From: Variovorax sp. PBS-H4
GTDB lineage: Bacteria > Pseudomonadota > Gammaproteobacteria > Burkholderiales > Burkholderiaceae_C
Length of the DNA: 64,000 bases
NCBI RefSeq assembly: GCF_901827205.1
Contig: NZ_LR594675.1
Location: 372,001-436,000, forward strand
Reading direction: 5' to 3'
Within the stretch, counting starts at the first letter, position 1, and each line of letters opens with the position of its first letter. The position numbers and the translations under genes are program-made. The notes beneath the pieces were generated by a model. The model worked only from the letters and a program-made list of their open reading frames with translations, had not been told where the DNA came from and did not search any database. This document shows, piece by piece, positions 1-8,877 of this stretch.

Positions 1-543
1 GGCGCCTACCTCGGCGATGAAGGCATGAAGCGCGGCATCCGCGTCAAGACATCGAGCTACACGCGCCACCACGTCAACATCACGATGACGCAGGCCAAGG
101 CGGTGAGCAACTACAGCAACTCGATCCTCGCCAACATGGAAGCCCTGGACGACGGCTACGACGAGGCGTTGCTGCTCGACGCGTCCGGCTTCGTGAGCGA
201 AGGCGCGGGCGAGAACATCTTCGTGGTCAAGGGCGGCGTGGTCTACACGCCCGACCTCTCGGCCGGCGCGCTGAACGGCATCACGCGCAACACCATCCTT
301 CACATCTGCAAGGACCTCGGCATCGAGGTGGTGCAGAAGCGCATCACGCGCGACGAGGTCTACATCGCCGAGGAAGCCTTCTTTACCGGCACTGCCGCCG
401 AGGTCACGCCCATTCGCGAGCTCGACCGCATCGAAATCGGCCAGGGTTCGCGCGGCCCCGTCACCGAGAAGATCCAGAGCGCTTTCTTCGACATCGTGAA
501 CGGCCGCAATCCCAAGTACGCCCACTGGCTCACAAAGGTTTGA
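1..543 (+). CDS. ilvE: Branched-chain amino acid aminotransferase IlvE, C-terminal part
   Basis: This is the last 180 residues of a fold-type IV PLP aminotransferase that interconverts leucine, isoleucine and valine with their 2-oxo acids in the cytoplasm. The reading frame is open from base 1, so the start lies outside the window. The PLP lysine is in the TQAKAVSNY segment (codon at 97-99), which matches the AAKAGGNY stretch of E. coli IlvE. Further family marks are EGAGENIF, the substrate/phosphate-binding GITR, and SGTAAE-like TGTAAEVTP. The end, with PVTEKIQSAFFDIV, is the usual one for the family, so the gene is complete at its 3' side. A small zinc-finger gene starts 8 bases after the stop. 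Confidence 0.96.
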   Translation, partial: GAYLGDEGMKRGIRVKTSSYTRHHVNITMTQAKAVSNYSNSILANMEALDDGYDEALLLDASGFVSEGAGENIFVVKGGVVYTPDLSAGALNGITRNTILHICKDLGIEVVQKRITRDEVYIAEEAFFTGTAAEVTPIRELDRIEIGQGSRGPVTEKIQSAFFDIVNGRNPKYAHWLTKV

Positions 544-551
544 GAGAACAA

Positions 552-761
552 ATGAGTGCCAACGCCGTGATCGAACTGTCGGGCCAGGACCTGAACCACC
601 AGGGCGGGGTGTTCTGCCCCAACCCCAAGGCCGACATGAAGCTGTGGAGCGCGCACCCCAAGGTCTACCTGGACGTGGCGCGCACCGGCGAGGCCAAGTG
701 CCCTTACTGCGGCACCGTCTACCGGCTCAAGGCCGGCGAGGCGGTGGGGCATCGCCACTGA
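552..761 (+). CDS. CHCC-type zinc-finger domain protein
   Basis: A 69-residue protein of the zf-CHCC family (the family of the mitochondrial complex I accessory subunit NDUFS6). The motif runs as FCPNP, then W-SAHPKVYLD, then KCPYCGTVYRL, supplying Cys, His, Cys, Cys as zinc ligands. The ATG at 552 follows GAGA and lies 8 bases after the ilvE stop, so the two genes are probably co-transcribed. A TTG 12 bases upstream overlaps the ilvE stop and is less likely. In other betaproteobacteria this small gene also follows ilvE (family knowledge). Its function is not established. Its last 35 bases overlap the end of the convergent ligase gene. Confidence 0.85.
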   Translation: MSANAVIELSGQDLNHQGGVFCPNPKADMKLWSAHPKVYLDVARTGEAKCPYCGTVYRLKAGEAVGHRH

Positions 762-2001
762 GCGCGTCTGTCGCCCGGCGCGGCAGCAGCCCGCGCCATG
801 AGTCACCCGGCTCCTGCGCCAGCCGCAGGTAGATCGTCGACACCCACAGCAGGCTGAGCCCGATCTGCGCGTCGCGCAGCGCCGAGTTCGCGTTGGTCGC
901 GATCAGCGCGATCAGCTGCGCGGCGAAAGCGTAACGGCCATACAGATCGTTGCGCCGCCAAGCCACCCAGACGCCCGTCAGCATGATCGCCAGGAGCGTC
1001 AGCGCGCCCGGAATGCCGGCCTGCGAGCCCATCCACAGGAAGTCGTTGTGGGGCATGTTGTAGTCGGCCAGCAGCTTGGGCCCGCGCAGGTGCCACTGCT
1101 CGGTCCAGCCGCCGATGCCCCAGCCGGTGAGGGGCCGGTCGAGGATCATGCGGCCCGTGTCGCGGTACATGTAGTAGCGCACCACCCAGCTTCCCTCGGA
1201 GACCGCGCCGTTCTGTGCGGCTTCGAGTTCCTGCACGCCGAGCTCGAACTTCTGCTGCACCGCGGGCGAGTTCCAGAGGCCCACGGCCATGATGGCGCCG
1301 CTGGCCACCAGCGCCAACGCGAGCACCTTGAGTTGCCGCCGCCACTGGTGCACGCAGGCGGCCGGAATCACCAGCAGCAGCGCCAGCAGCGAAGTGCGCG
1401 AAGGCAGGCTGAACGTGATCACCACCACCACCGCCAGGGTCACCGCAAGGGCCGCGACCGCGCGCAGCGGTCGGTGCTCCGAGAGCGCCTGCAGGCCGAA
1501 CACGGCCGCCGTCGCGCCCAGGATGGTGAAGAGCAGCGCGTTGCTGATCGACTTGTTGCCCACCAGGAAGATCACGCCACGGTACGGCTCCAGCACCGGA
1601 AAATAGATCTTCAGGAAGATCGCCGACCAGAACGCCGCGATCAGCACGATGTTGAAAAGCGCCATCAGCAGAAAGCCGCGCAGCGCCCAGACCGCCTCCT
1701 CGCGCGTGAGGGCCAGGGCCATCAGCAGCGTGGCGGCGATGCGCAGGCCATGGGCCAGGTTCGACGGCGTCTGCGGATACCAGGGTCGCAGCGCCAGTAT
1801 CACCAGCGTCCACGCGACGTAGGCCACGATCGGCCACCACATCGGGTTGGCGCGCAGGCGCTGCGCGCGCTCGCGCCAGTCCCCGGCCACGAACAGGGCG
1901 AGGAGCACCAGGAGCGCGGCGAGATAGGGGACGCCGACCGGCATGAACACCGTCAGCCCCCAGAACATGGCTGCGGGGCGGACGAGTTGCGATCTCTGCA
2001 T
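727..2001 (-). CDS. O-antigen ligase family (WaaL/Wzy_C) membrane protein
   Basis: A 424-residue polytopic inner-membrane protein with about ten hydrophobic segments. The Wzy_C/WaaL domain is recognised by the long periplasmic loop and the MPHNDFLWMGSQAGIPG segment, which holds the conserved histidine of O-antigen ligases and polymerases. It probably joins or polymerises surface glycan on an undecaprenyl or lipid-A-core acceptor; the substrate cannot be read from the sequence. The ATG at 2001 was chosen because the membrane-spanning part begins right after it; a longer frame from 2076 adds 25 polar residues without membrane character. Neighbourhood with ilvE and the CHCC protein fits Comamonadaceae. 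The 3' end overlaps the CHCC gene. Confidence 0.85.
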   Translation of the reverse strand: MQRSQLVRPAAMFWGLTVFMPVGVPYLAALLVLLALFVAGDWRERAQRLRANPMWWPIVAYVAWTLVILALRPWYPQTPSNLAHGLRIAATLLMALALTREEAVWALRGFLLMALFNIVLIAAFWSAIFLKIYFPVLEPYRGVIFLVGNKSISNALLFTILGATAAVFGLQALSEHRPLRAVAALAVTLAVVVVITFSLPSRTSLLALLLVIPAACVHQWRRQLKVLALALVASGAIMAVGLWNSPAVQQKFELGVQELEAAQNGAVSEGSWVVRYYMYRDTGRMILDRPLTGWGIGGWTEQWHLRGPKLLADYNMPHNDFLWMGSQAGIPGALTLLAIMLTGVWVAWRRNDLYGRYAFAAQLIALIATNANSALRDAQIGLSLLWVSTIYLRLAQEPGDSWRGLLPRRATDALSGDAPPPRRP

Positions 2002-2154
2002 GGTGGCGGATTCTAGGGGCCGCAGATCGAGCGCCTCCTGACCTGCAGGTCTACTGGCGCCGCTGCGGCGCGCCATCGCTCGCGAAGGTGGATTCGACGG
2101 CCGGCCGAGCAGTCGCCCTGCTTGTTGGGCCGGTCTTCGTTCGGTGCGCTTCGA

Positions 2155-5100
2155 CTACCAGCGCACCCGCAGCCCCGCCGAGGCGTTGAGCTGCGACTTC
2201 ACGCGGGTGTCTCCAACTGACTCCCACAGCTTGCCGACTTCGCCGTAGAGGCTGGTCGAGTCGCTCAGCGACAGCGTGAAGCCTGTTGCCAGTTCGGTGG
2301 AGGTGCCGCCGGTGCTGCTGCCGATCGCCGTGATGGCCGCCGGGTTGATGAAGCGCGTGACATCGTTGCCGCCCGAGGCGCGGTACAGGTTCACCCGCGC
2401 ATAGGGCTGCAGCCGGCCTGCTCTCGTGGCGATGTCGCCCTTCACGCGCACCCCCACGCGGGCGAGCCAGCGTCCTTCTCGTTCCTGATGGACGCGCGCG
2501 CCGGCGATGTCCACGTTGTCGAGGTCCACGCGCTGGTGCACCAGCTGCGCCTGCGGCTCGATCTGCCAGCCCTCGCCCAGCGCGAAGGACTGGCCCAGCT
2601 CCAGCGAGGCGCTCAGGCTGCTGGCCTTGCCCTTGCTGCGCAGGCTCGCCTGGGGCTTGACCTCGTAGCGGTGGCGCCCGGCCTGCAGCACGCCGTCGGC
2701 GTAGAAGCCGCTGGTGTCGGTATAGGTCGCATAGCCGCCCAGGTACTGGCTGCGCAGGTCGTTGCTGCCGACCGTGAGGTTGGCGATGCCGCGCGCGAAA
2801 CCCTTGACCTGCATATCGCCGTCGAGCTGACCGACGTAGAGGCCGGCGCGCCAATCGACATCGGTCCACAGGTCGGTGCCGGCCTGCAGGCCGCTGAGGC
2901 GGCCGTCGCTTTGCGGGCTGACGGTGCCGCCTTGCCGGATGTTCAGGCCCGTGCTGAGCACGCGGCCCCAGGCTCGGCGCTCGCCGATGGCGAAGGCTGC
3001 AGCGGTGGCTTGGGCGCCCGACCCTGAGCGCACGTCGTCGTCGCCGATGCGCTGGTGCAGGTTGCCGAGCATGGCCAGGTTGCCCTGGCGCAGTTGCTCG
3101 GGCAGGGCTGCGAACAGGGGTACCTCGGCGCGGTAGGTCGGCACCTGGATGGGGGCCGCTGAGGGAGTCGGCGGTAGCGAAGGCGGACCGGCAGGTGCAA
3201 GGGGCTCCGCAGGAGCAGGGGATGCCGGAGGTGCTGGTGGCGCGGGGGGTGCAGGTGGCGCAGGCGACGCAGGCGACGCAGGTGGCGCTGGGGGAGCCGG
3301 AGGTGCCGGCGGGGGCGGTGGAGTGATGGTGGTGTTGGTGCGCAGATACCAGTTCTCTCCTGCGCCTGCGGCATCGCCCGCCTGCAGGCGGTATTCGTAC
3401 GCCCCTGCATCGACGTGGCCGCCCTGCAGGGCGAAGGCGTCCTTGGTGCTCTGCGCGGTGGTGGTGGCGCCGCTGAGGGCACTGACCAGTTCGATGCCGT
3501 TGCCGACGGTGAGCGCCCCGAGGCCGCCGAGGTTGACGACCTGCACGGTGGTGCGCCCGCTGGCCACGGCACCCGGGCCGCTGAGTACGAGCCGGTCGCT
3601 GGCGCTAACGCTGTCGCCCAGGAACGTGCCCAGGCGCAGGAGGCCGTTGTTGCCCGCATAAGGACCGGTGACGGTGAACGTGGTGCCGGGTGTCGCACCT
3701 ATGAGGGAGACGGTGCCGGCATTAGCGAGGCCAGCGATGCTCTGGCTGAAGCCGGCAAGATCAAGCGTGGCACCCGAAGCAACGGTATGAGCGGAAGCCG
3801 CACTGAAGGTGTTGGCAGCACCCGCGCGCAGGGTGCCTTCGCTCACGGTCGTCGTGCCGCTGTACGTGTTGGCACCCGAGAGGATGAGCGTGCCGCTTCC
3901 CAATTTGCTCAAGTCCCCAGGCCCGGTGATGGCGCCTGTGAGGGTGGCGGTGAAGGGACCGGTGTCGATGGTGGGATCGACCGCGTCGGTGAAGGCGATG
4001 GAATTGGCCAGGTCGAGGCCATCGGCGGCGAAGCGCAATGTGGTGCCTTCGTGCATGGCGAGTTGGCCGGTGCCCAGCGCACTGTTGTTGCCGACAGCGA
4101 GGCTGCCTTGCTTGAGGTCGGTGCCGCCGCTGTAGCTGTTCTCGCCGGTGAGGGTCAAGGTGCCGGTGCCGGTCTTGGTGAGGGCACCCGCGCCGCTGAC
4201 GATGCCGCTCGCCGTGAGGTTCGCATCGGTCTGCAGGGTGCCGCCGCTCCCACCGACGTTGACGCCCCGCGCGGTGGCGAAAGCACCGGTAGTGCGCAGC
4301 GTGCCGCCATCAAGCGCCAACGCGCCCGACGCCGCGCCCAGGCTCTGATCAGCGGAGATCGACAGTGCGCCCCCTTTGAGCTGGGTGCCGCCTGCATAGC
4401 TGTTGAGCCCGGTGAGGGTCAGGGTGCCGGCACCCGCCTTGACCAGGCCGCCAGTCCCGCCGATCGCGCCCTGATGGGTCAGTGTCGTGCCGGCGAGTGT
4501 GTCGATCGCGCCGCCCAGCGCTTCGAGTGTCGTGGCACGGCTCATCGTGAAGCTCGCGGTGGTCTGCAGCGCGCCGCCGTTGAAGACGAGGCCCCCTGCG
4601 GCAGCGCCCAGGTTGGCGTTGTCGGACACGGAGACCACGCCCGCATTGAAGCGCGTGCCGCCCGTGTAGCTATTGATGCCGGTGAGCGTCAAGGTGCCCG
4701 CACCCGTCTTCGTCAAGGCGGCGCCCGTCTTGCCACCGATGACGCCGCTGGCCCAGAGATCGACATCGGTCTGCAAGGTACCGCCACCCGCGTTGAGGAC
4801 GATGATTCGCGTGGTAGCGAAGGCACTGGTCGTGCGCAGCGTGCCGCCAGCGAAGAACAGAGGGCCCCCCGCCGCGCCCAGGCTCTGGTCTGCGGAGATC
4901 GACAGGGTGCCACCGTTGACGAAGGTGCCGCCGCTGTAGGTGTTGGCGCCCGCGAGAGTCAGCCCACCGGCGCCGGCTTTGACCAGGCCGCCGGCCCCCG
5001 AGATGACGCCGGTGGAGGTCATGGCTGCATCGGTCTGAAAGCCGCCCCCGGCGCTTCCGATGGTGATGGCACGCGCCGTGGTAACGGCCGCCGTGGTCTG

Positions 5101-6579
5101 CAGCGTGCCGCCATCGAGCGTCAGCAGGCCCGATGCCGAGCCCAGGTTCTGGTCTGCGGAGATGGACAGCGTGCCATCGGTGACGGTGGTGCCGCCGCTG
5201 TAGGCGTTGGCGCCTGAGAGGACCAGCCGCCCGGCGCCACTCTTGACGAGACCGATGCTGCCGGCATTGGCGCCGGTGCCGCCGGAGCCGGTCTGGTCGA
5301 CGATCGCGTCGGCGATGGTTTGCGCGGCGCCAGCGTCAGGCGAGAAGGTCAGTAAGCTCCTGTCGCCTTGCATGAAGATGCCGCTGCCGAAAGCCGACCC
5401 GGCTCGCGAAATGCCACCGCCGCTCGCGCCGGCCGCCACGCTGTTTCCATGCAGCTCAATGCTGCCGCCCAAGGTGAGCGTGCCGCCGTTCATGACGAAG
5501 ATGGCGCCTCCCAAGCCCGCACCACCGCCGCCCGTTGAAGATCCGCCGGAGCCCCCTCCGAAACCGCCTAACCCGGCAGGAAGGGTGGTCGAGCTCGATG
5601 CGCTGCGTGCGGTGCCACCGCCGCCGCCGCCAAAGCCGCCCCAGCCCGCGAAAAAGTCGCCGCCGCCGCCTCCGCCCCCGAACCCTCCGTGTCCCCCCTC
5701 CGAATCCCACACGCCGCCACCACCCCCACCGCCGCCGGCCAAGCCGCCATTTCCACCGCGAGTGTCGTCAATCTGGTTCCAATCAAAGCCGCCGCCCCCG
5801 CCACCTGTGTAGGCGCCTCCATCGCTGCCATTGGAAACGTTGCCGGTGCCGCCATTCGGTCCGCCGCCGTTGCCGCCGGCAACAGACAGAGTGACGCTCT
5901 TTCGGGTCGGGCCGCCATCGATGAACAAGCCGCCGCCGCCAGCTCCGGACTCGCTGGCGCCGGAGATCAATGCACCCCCATTGCCACCCATTCCGCCGCC
6001 GCCGCTCCCGCCGGCAAAACCGTTGGCCGCCACCTGGAGGCCGCCATTTCCTCCGACCGCGCGGTTGCCGGCGATGACCACGTCGCTCAAATTGGCCCCT
6101 GCGCCGGCGACGACGAACACCGCGCTTCCCGCGCCCATGCCACCGCCGCCCGGAGTGACGCCTGCTCCTCCGTTCCCCCCCTGCGCCCGCAGGTTCTGCA
6201 TCGTCAAGCGATTGACGGTGGTGATGCCCGAGCCGATGAAGAAGCCCCGGAATCGCCCAGACCCGTCGAGCGTGAACCCGCCGCCATTGATGGTCACGCT
6301 GCGCTCCACCACCGGCAACTGCGTTTCCAACGTGATGGATGCCGTGAGATTGATGACCGCTTCGCTGCCCGCGATGCAGGCGGCCAACTGGGCCGTGCTG
6401 CCCGCATCGCACGCATAAGCGGTGGGCATGCCCGCGCACGACACGGCAGCTGCCAGTGCACAAGCCCTTGTGATGCGCGAAGTGCCTCGGTTTTGCTTGC
6501 CTCGCGCACGAGCGTTCTCGGGGGCGGCAACCCAGGCGCCGAGCGCGGGGTTCCAAAGAGTGCGATGCGTTCTGTTCAT
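2155..6579 (-). CDS. Autotransporter (type Va) with ESPR signal and PATR passenger repeats
   Basis: A 1474-residue surface or secreted autotransporter. The ATG at 6579 gives an extended signal peptide: MNRTHRTLWNPALGAW matches the ESPR motif, followed by a hydrophobic core and cleavage near AYA-CDAG (about residue 56). Residues about 136-363 are extremely glycine-rich. Residues about 440-916 carry six passenger-associated transport repeats of the pattern KTGAGTLTLTGxNSYxGGT, which fold as beta-helix. Residues about 1085-1143 are a proline/alanine linker, and residues about 1147-1474 are the beta-barrel, ending in RVRW with a terminal aromatic as outer-membrane proteins do. Passenger function is unknown; adhesion is plausible but no protease triad or known lectin motif was seen. 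It lies alone downstream of a two-component operon. Confidence 0.9.
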   Translation of the reverse strand: MNRTHRTLWNPALGAWVAAPENARARGKQNRGTSRITRACALAAAVSCAGMPTAYACDAGSTAQLAACIAGSEAVINLTASITLETQLPVVERSVTINGGGFTLDGSGRFRGFFIGSGITTVNRLTMQNLRAQGGNGGAGVTPGGGGMGAGSAVFVVAGAGANLSDVVIAGNRAVGGNGGLQVAANGFAGGSGGGGMGGNGGALISGASESGAGGGGLFIDGGPTRKSVTLSVAGGNGGGPNGGTGNVSNGSDGGAYTGGGGGGFDWNQIDDTRGGNGGLAGGGGGGGGVWDSEGGHGGFGGGGGGGDFFAGWGGFGGGGGGTARSASSSTTLPAGLGGFGGGSGGSSTGGGGAGLGGAIFVMNGGTLTLGGSIELHGNSVAAGASGGGISRAGSAFGSGIFMQGDRSLLTFSPDAGAAQTIADAIVDQTGSGGTGANAGSIGLVKSGAGRLVLSGANAYSGGTTVTDGTLSISADQNLGSASGLLTLDGGTLQTTAAVTTARAITIGSAGGGFQTDAAMTSTGVISGAGGLVKAGAGGLTLAGANTYSGGTFVNGGTLSISADQSLGAAGGPLFFAGGTLRTTSAFATTRIIVLNAGGGTLQTDVDLWASGVIGGKTGAALTKTGAGTLTLTGINSYTGGTRFNAGVVSVSDNANLGAAAGGLVFNGGALQTTASFTMSRATTLEALGGAIDTLAGTTLTHQGAIGGTGGLVKAGAGTLTLTGLNSYAGGTQLKGGALSISADQSLGAASGALALDGGTLRTTGAFATARGVNVGGSGGTLQTDANLTASGIVSGAGALTKTGTGTLTLTGENSYSGGTDLKQGSLAVGNNSALGTGQLAMHEGTTLRFAADGLDLANSIAFTDAVDPTIDTGPFTATLTGAITGPGDLSKLGSGTLILSGANTYSGTTTVSEGTLRAGAANTFSAASAHTVASGATLDLAGFSQSIAGLANAGTVSLIGATPGTTFTVTGPYAGNNGLLRLGTFLGDSVSASDRLVLSGPGAVASGRTTVQVVNLGGLGALTVGNGIELVSALSGATTTAQSTKDAFALQGGHVDAGAYEYRLQAGDAAGAGENWYLRTNTTITPPPPPAPPAPPAPPASPASPAPPAPPAPPAPPASPAPAEPLAPAGPPSLPPTPSAAPIQVPTYRAEVPLFAALPEQLRQGNLAMLGNLHQRIGDDDVRSGSGAQATAAAFAIGERRAWGRVLSTGLNIRQGGTVSPQSDGRLSGLQAGTDLWTDVDWRAGLYVGQLDGDMQVKGFARGIANLTVGSNDLRSQYLGGYATYTDTSGFYADGVLQAGRHRYEVKPQASLRSKGKASSLSASLELGQSFALGEGWQIEPQAQLVHQRVDLDNVDIAGARVHQEREGRWLARVGVRVKGDIATRAGRLQPYARVNLYRASGGNDVTRFINPAAITAIGSSTGGTSTELATGFTLSLSDSTSLYGEVGKLWESVGDTRVKSQLNASAGLRVRW
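3830..5260 (-). repeat. Six tandem PATR repeats inside the autotransporter passenger
   Basis: Six successive units of roughly 85-100 codons each begin with a K-x-GxGxLxLxGxNxYxGGT box and usually continue with SLxISADQxLGAA and GGTLxTT. Units 1, 2 and 4 are closest to each other, units 5 and 6 most diverged, and the similarity is visible at DNA level. They make the gene prone to expansion or contraction by recombination. Confidence 0.85.
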
Positions 6580-6817
6580 GGGGGCTCTCGGGGTCGTACA
6601 GCGACCCACGCACGCGGCGCGCACGTGGCGGTCAATGTCGCCTGAGCGGCGGCTCTCCGGCATGCTGGAATGCAAAGGCGCAGTTCAGAGCCCCAGGGGC
6701 TCGACGACCGTCGGATGCTAGAAGTGTCCGAGGGAGCGGTCAGGCGTGTGCGACAAAAAGCGAGAATTCATTCGCAACCCTGCAGCACCCTCCGCCTTCG
6801 AACGAATCGAGCGCGGT

Positions 6818-8002
6818 CTAGTTCGGAAGTGCAATCACAAAGCTCGCGCCACCGCCCGGCCGGTCCTCGCAACGCACGCTGCCCCCGTGGCGCTCGGTGA
6901 TCGACTTCACCAGCGCGAGCCCGAGGCCGACGCCGCCGTTGCGCTCGCTCGCGCCCGGCAGCCGGTAGAAGGGCTCGAAGATGCGATCGCGCAGCGCAGC
7001 CGGCACACCGGGCCCACGGTCGTTGACGCGAATTTCCGCCCTGCCGTGCCGGTTGCCGAGCTCCACGCTGATCTCGCCGGCGCCGTAGCGGCGCGCGTTC
7101 TCGAGCAGGTTGCGGATCGCGCGGCGCAGCAGGCGCGGCACGCCGCGGACCGTGAGCGCCTCGCTGCTGGCGTTCTCCGCGACGTCGAGCTCGGCGTCGA
7201 TGCGCGCGCACTCCTCGGCCGCCAGCCCGGTGAGGTCCACCGTCTCGACCGTGCCCATGTCGGCTTCCTTGGCGTCCAACCGGCTGGCCAGCAGGATCTC
7301 GTCGATCAGCTGGTCGAGCTCGGCGATGTTGCGTGCGATCTCGTCGCGCGCCGTCGGACTCGGCCGGTCGCTCATGAGCTCCAGGCCCATGCGGATGCGC
7401 GCCAACGGCGAGCGCAGCTCGTGCGAGGCATTGGCCAGCAGCGACTTGTGCGAGCGCACCAGCTCCTCGATGCGGGCCGCGGCGGCGTTGAAGCGGTTGG
7501 AGAGGTCGGCCACCTCGTCCTGCCCCTCCGCCGCCACACGCGCAGAAAGATCGCCTTCGCCCCAGCGCTGGACGCCGCGCTGCAGCGCTTCGAGCCGTTT
7601 GGTGAGGCGCCGCACGATCGGATAGACGCCCAGGGCCACCGCCATGCCGACAAGCGCAATCATCCAGCCCAGGCCGAAGGGGGTGCGCCAGGCCGCGAGG
7701 CCGGTGCTGCCCGTCGGCCGGGCCCGCGGCGCGACGCGCAGCGACATCGAGCGACCGTCCTCGAGTGTCACGTCGAACTCCAGGCCCTGGCCCGGCACGC
7801 GCACGGCACTGCCGACGCCGATGGCGCGTTCCTTGTCGTCGAGCACCACCACCTCGCGCGGCACGGCCGACAGCCGCTCGCGCTCGTTCTCGGCCGCTTC
7901 CCGCACGATCCAGTTGGCGCAGAGGGTGAGGATGACGACGCCGCCCACCACCGCCAGCCAGATGCGGACGTAGAGATGGCGCCGGTAGAGGTTGATCAGC
8001 AT
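6818..8002 (-). CDS. Sensor histidine kinase (EnvZ/OmpR-type)
   Basis: A 394-residue membrane kinase. TM1 covers about residues 12-31 and TM2 about 110-128, leaving a periplasmic sensor of about 80 residues without a recognisable fold. HAMP covers about 130-183. The HisKA box NASHELRSPLARIRMG carries the phospho-acceptor His194. The HATPase domain has the N box NLLENARRYG (Asn298), G1 DRGPG (328-332) and G2 GVGLGLAL (357-364). Start and length are typical. It follows its response regulator after 12 bases on the same strand and is surely co-transcribed with it. The stimulus is unknown. The upstream ketosynthase/halogenase operon and downstream autotransporter are candidate targets by proximity only. 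Confidence 0.93.
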   Translation of the reverse strand: MLINLYRRHLYVRIWLAVVGGVVILTLCANWIVREAAENERERLSAVPREVVVLDDKERAIGVGSAVRVPGQGLEFDVTLEDGRSMSLRVAPRARPTGSTGLAAWRTPFGLGWMIALVGMAVALGVYPIVRRLTKRLEALQRGVQRWGEGDLSARVAAEGQDEVADLSNRFNAAAARIEELVRSHKSLLANASHELRSPLARIRMGLELMSDRPSPTARDEIARNIAELDQLIDEILLASRLDAKEADMGTVETVDLTGLAAEECARIDAELDVAENASSEALTVRGVPRLLRRAIRNLLENARRYGAGEISVELGNRHGRAEIRVNDRGPGVPAALRDRIFEPFYRLPGASERNGGVGLGLALVKSITERHGGSVRCEDRPGGGASFVIALPN

Positions 8003-8014
8003 GGGACGCCCGCC

Positions 8015-8731
8015 CTAGTCCTGCTGCTTGGCGAACACGTAGCCGACGCCGCGCACGGTGAGGATGCGCTTCGGATTCTTCGCGTCGGCCTCGATTGCTG
8101 CGCGGATGCGGCCCATGTGCACGTCGATCGAGCGGTCGAAGGCCTCCAGCTCGCGGCCGCGCACGGCTTCCATGATCTGGTCGCGCGTGAGCACGCGGCC
8201 TGCCCGCTCGGCCATGGCGACCAGCAGGTCGAACTGGTAGGAGGTGAGGTCGGCGAGCGCGCCCCCCATGGTCACGCTGCGGGCATTGCGGTCGATCTCC
8301 AGCGTGCCGAATCGCATCACGGCAGCCGGTGCCGCCTCGCTGCCGCCCTCGGCGCGTCGTCGCAGCACGGCACGGATGCGCGCCAGCAGCTCGCGCGGCT
8401 CGAAGGGCTTGGGCAGGTAGTCGTCGGCCCCGATCTCCAGGCCGATGATGCGGTCCATCGGATCGCCCTTGGCGGTGAGCATCAGCACCGATACCTTGGC
8501 GAGGGCACTGTTGGGCAGGGCGCGGATGCGGCGGCAGACCTCGAGGCCGTCCACATCGGGCAGCATCAGGTCGAGGATCACGAGATCGGGCGAGCGCTGC
8601 TGCAACATCTCGAGCCCGCTGGCGCCATCGAGCGCGTGGTGGAAGCCGAAGCCCGATTGCGCCAGGTACTCGCCGACCATCTGAGCCAGGCGGGCGTCGT
8701 CTTCGATCATCAGGAGTTGGGGTGTGCTCAT
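8015..8731 (-). CDS. OmpR/PhoB-family response regulator
   Basis: A 238-residue two-domain regulator. The receiver has the acidic pair E10/D11/D12, phospho-acceptor Asp54 in VILDLMLPD, Thr86 and Lys108 (LPKPF). The C-terminal winged helix contains TSYQFDLLVAMAERAGRVLTRDQIM and ends with the RGVGYVF wing typical of OmpR-family DNA-binding domains. It is the first gene of the pair with the kinase at 6818-8002. The 146-base gap upstream contains two GC hairpins but no obvious operator repeat, so autoregulation is not visible. Confidence 0.95.
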   Translation of the reverse strand: MSTPQLLMIEDDARLAQMVGEYLAQSGFGFHHALDGASGLEMLQQRSPDLVILDLMLPDVDGLEVCRRIRALPNSALAKVSVLMLTAKGDPMDRIIGLEIGADDYLPKPFEPRELLARIRAVLRRRAEGGSEAAPAAVMRFGTLEIDRNARSVTMGGALADLTSYQFDLLVAMAERAGRVLTRDQIMEAVRGRELEAFDRSIDVHMGRIRAAIEADAKNPKRILTVRGVGYVFAKQQD

Positions 8732-8743
8732 CGGGGTCCTCGG

Positions 8744-8758
8744 CCGGCGCTTCGCCGG
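8744..8758. repeat. Short perfect GC hairpin upstream of the response regulator
   Basis: CCGGCG-CTT-CGCCGG is a perfect 6-bp stem with a 3-base loop, lying 13 bases upstream of the response-regulator start. A second imperfect GC stem follows at about 8766-8782. Neither has a T tract on the minus strand, so neither is a plain terminator of the halogenase operon. The CCGGCGAAGC core recurs between mreB and mreC at 26312-26324. Confidence 0.4.
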
Positions 8759-8877
8759 TTTGTTCGGCCCGGCAGGGGCCGGGGGAAATGCTGAAGCCTA
8801 GCCTCGCCGGCCGGCGACAAGAAGGCTTGAACGCTCCGTAAAGTTGGCGTAAACCTCGCAGCCGGCGGTATCCATTG

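Noticed and set aside
1048..2016. 322-codon plus-strand open frame opposite the O-antigen ligase
   Set aside because: Composition is His/Arg/Gln-rich without motif, while the opposite strand codes a clear polytopic ligase.
3415..5217. 600-codon plus-strand open frame opposite the autotransporter
   Set aside because: It mirrors the GC-rich repeats of the autotransporter gene, has no family motif, and shows repetitive Gly/Ala/Arg composition.
3830..5260. Regular repeats that could suggest a CRISPR array
   Set aside because: Units of about 270-300 bases code for protein in frame and vary gradually; there are no short identical repeats with unique spacers.
6746..8794. 682-codon plus-strand open frame opposite the kinase and regulator genes
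   Set aside because: Its translation is a His/Arg/Ala-rich shadow of two well supported genes on the minus strand.
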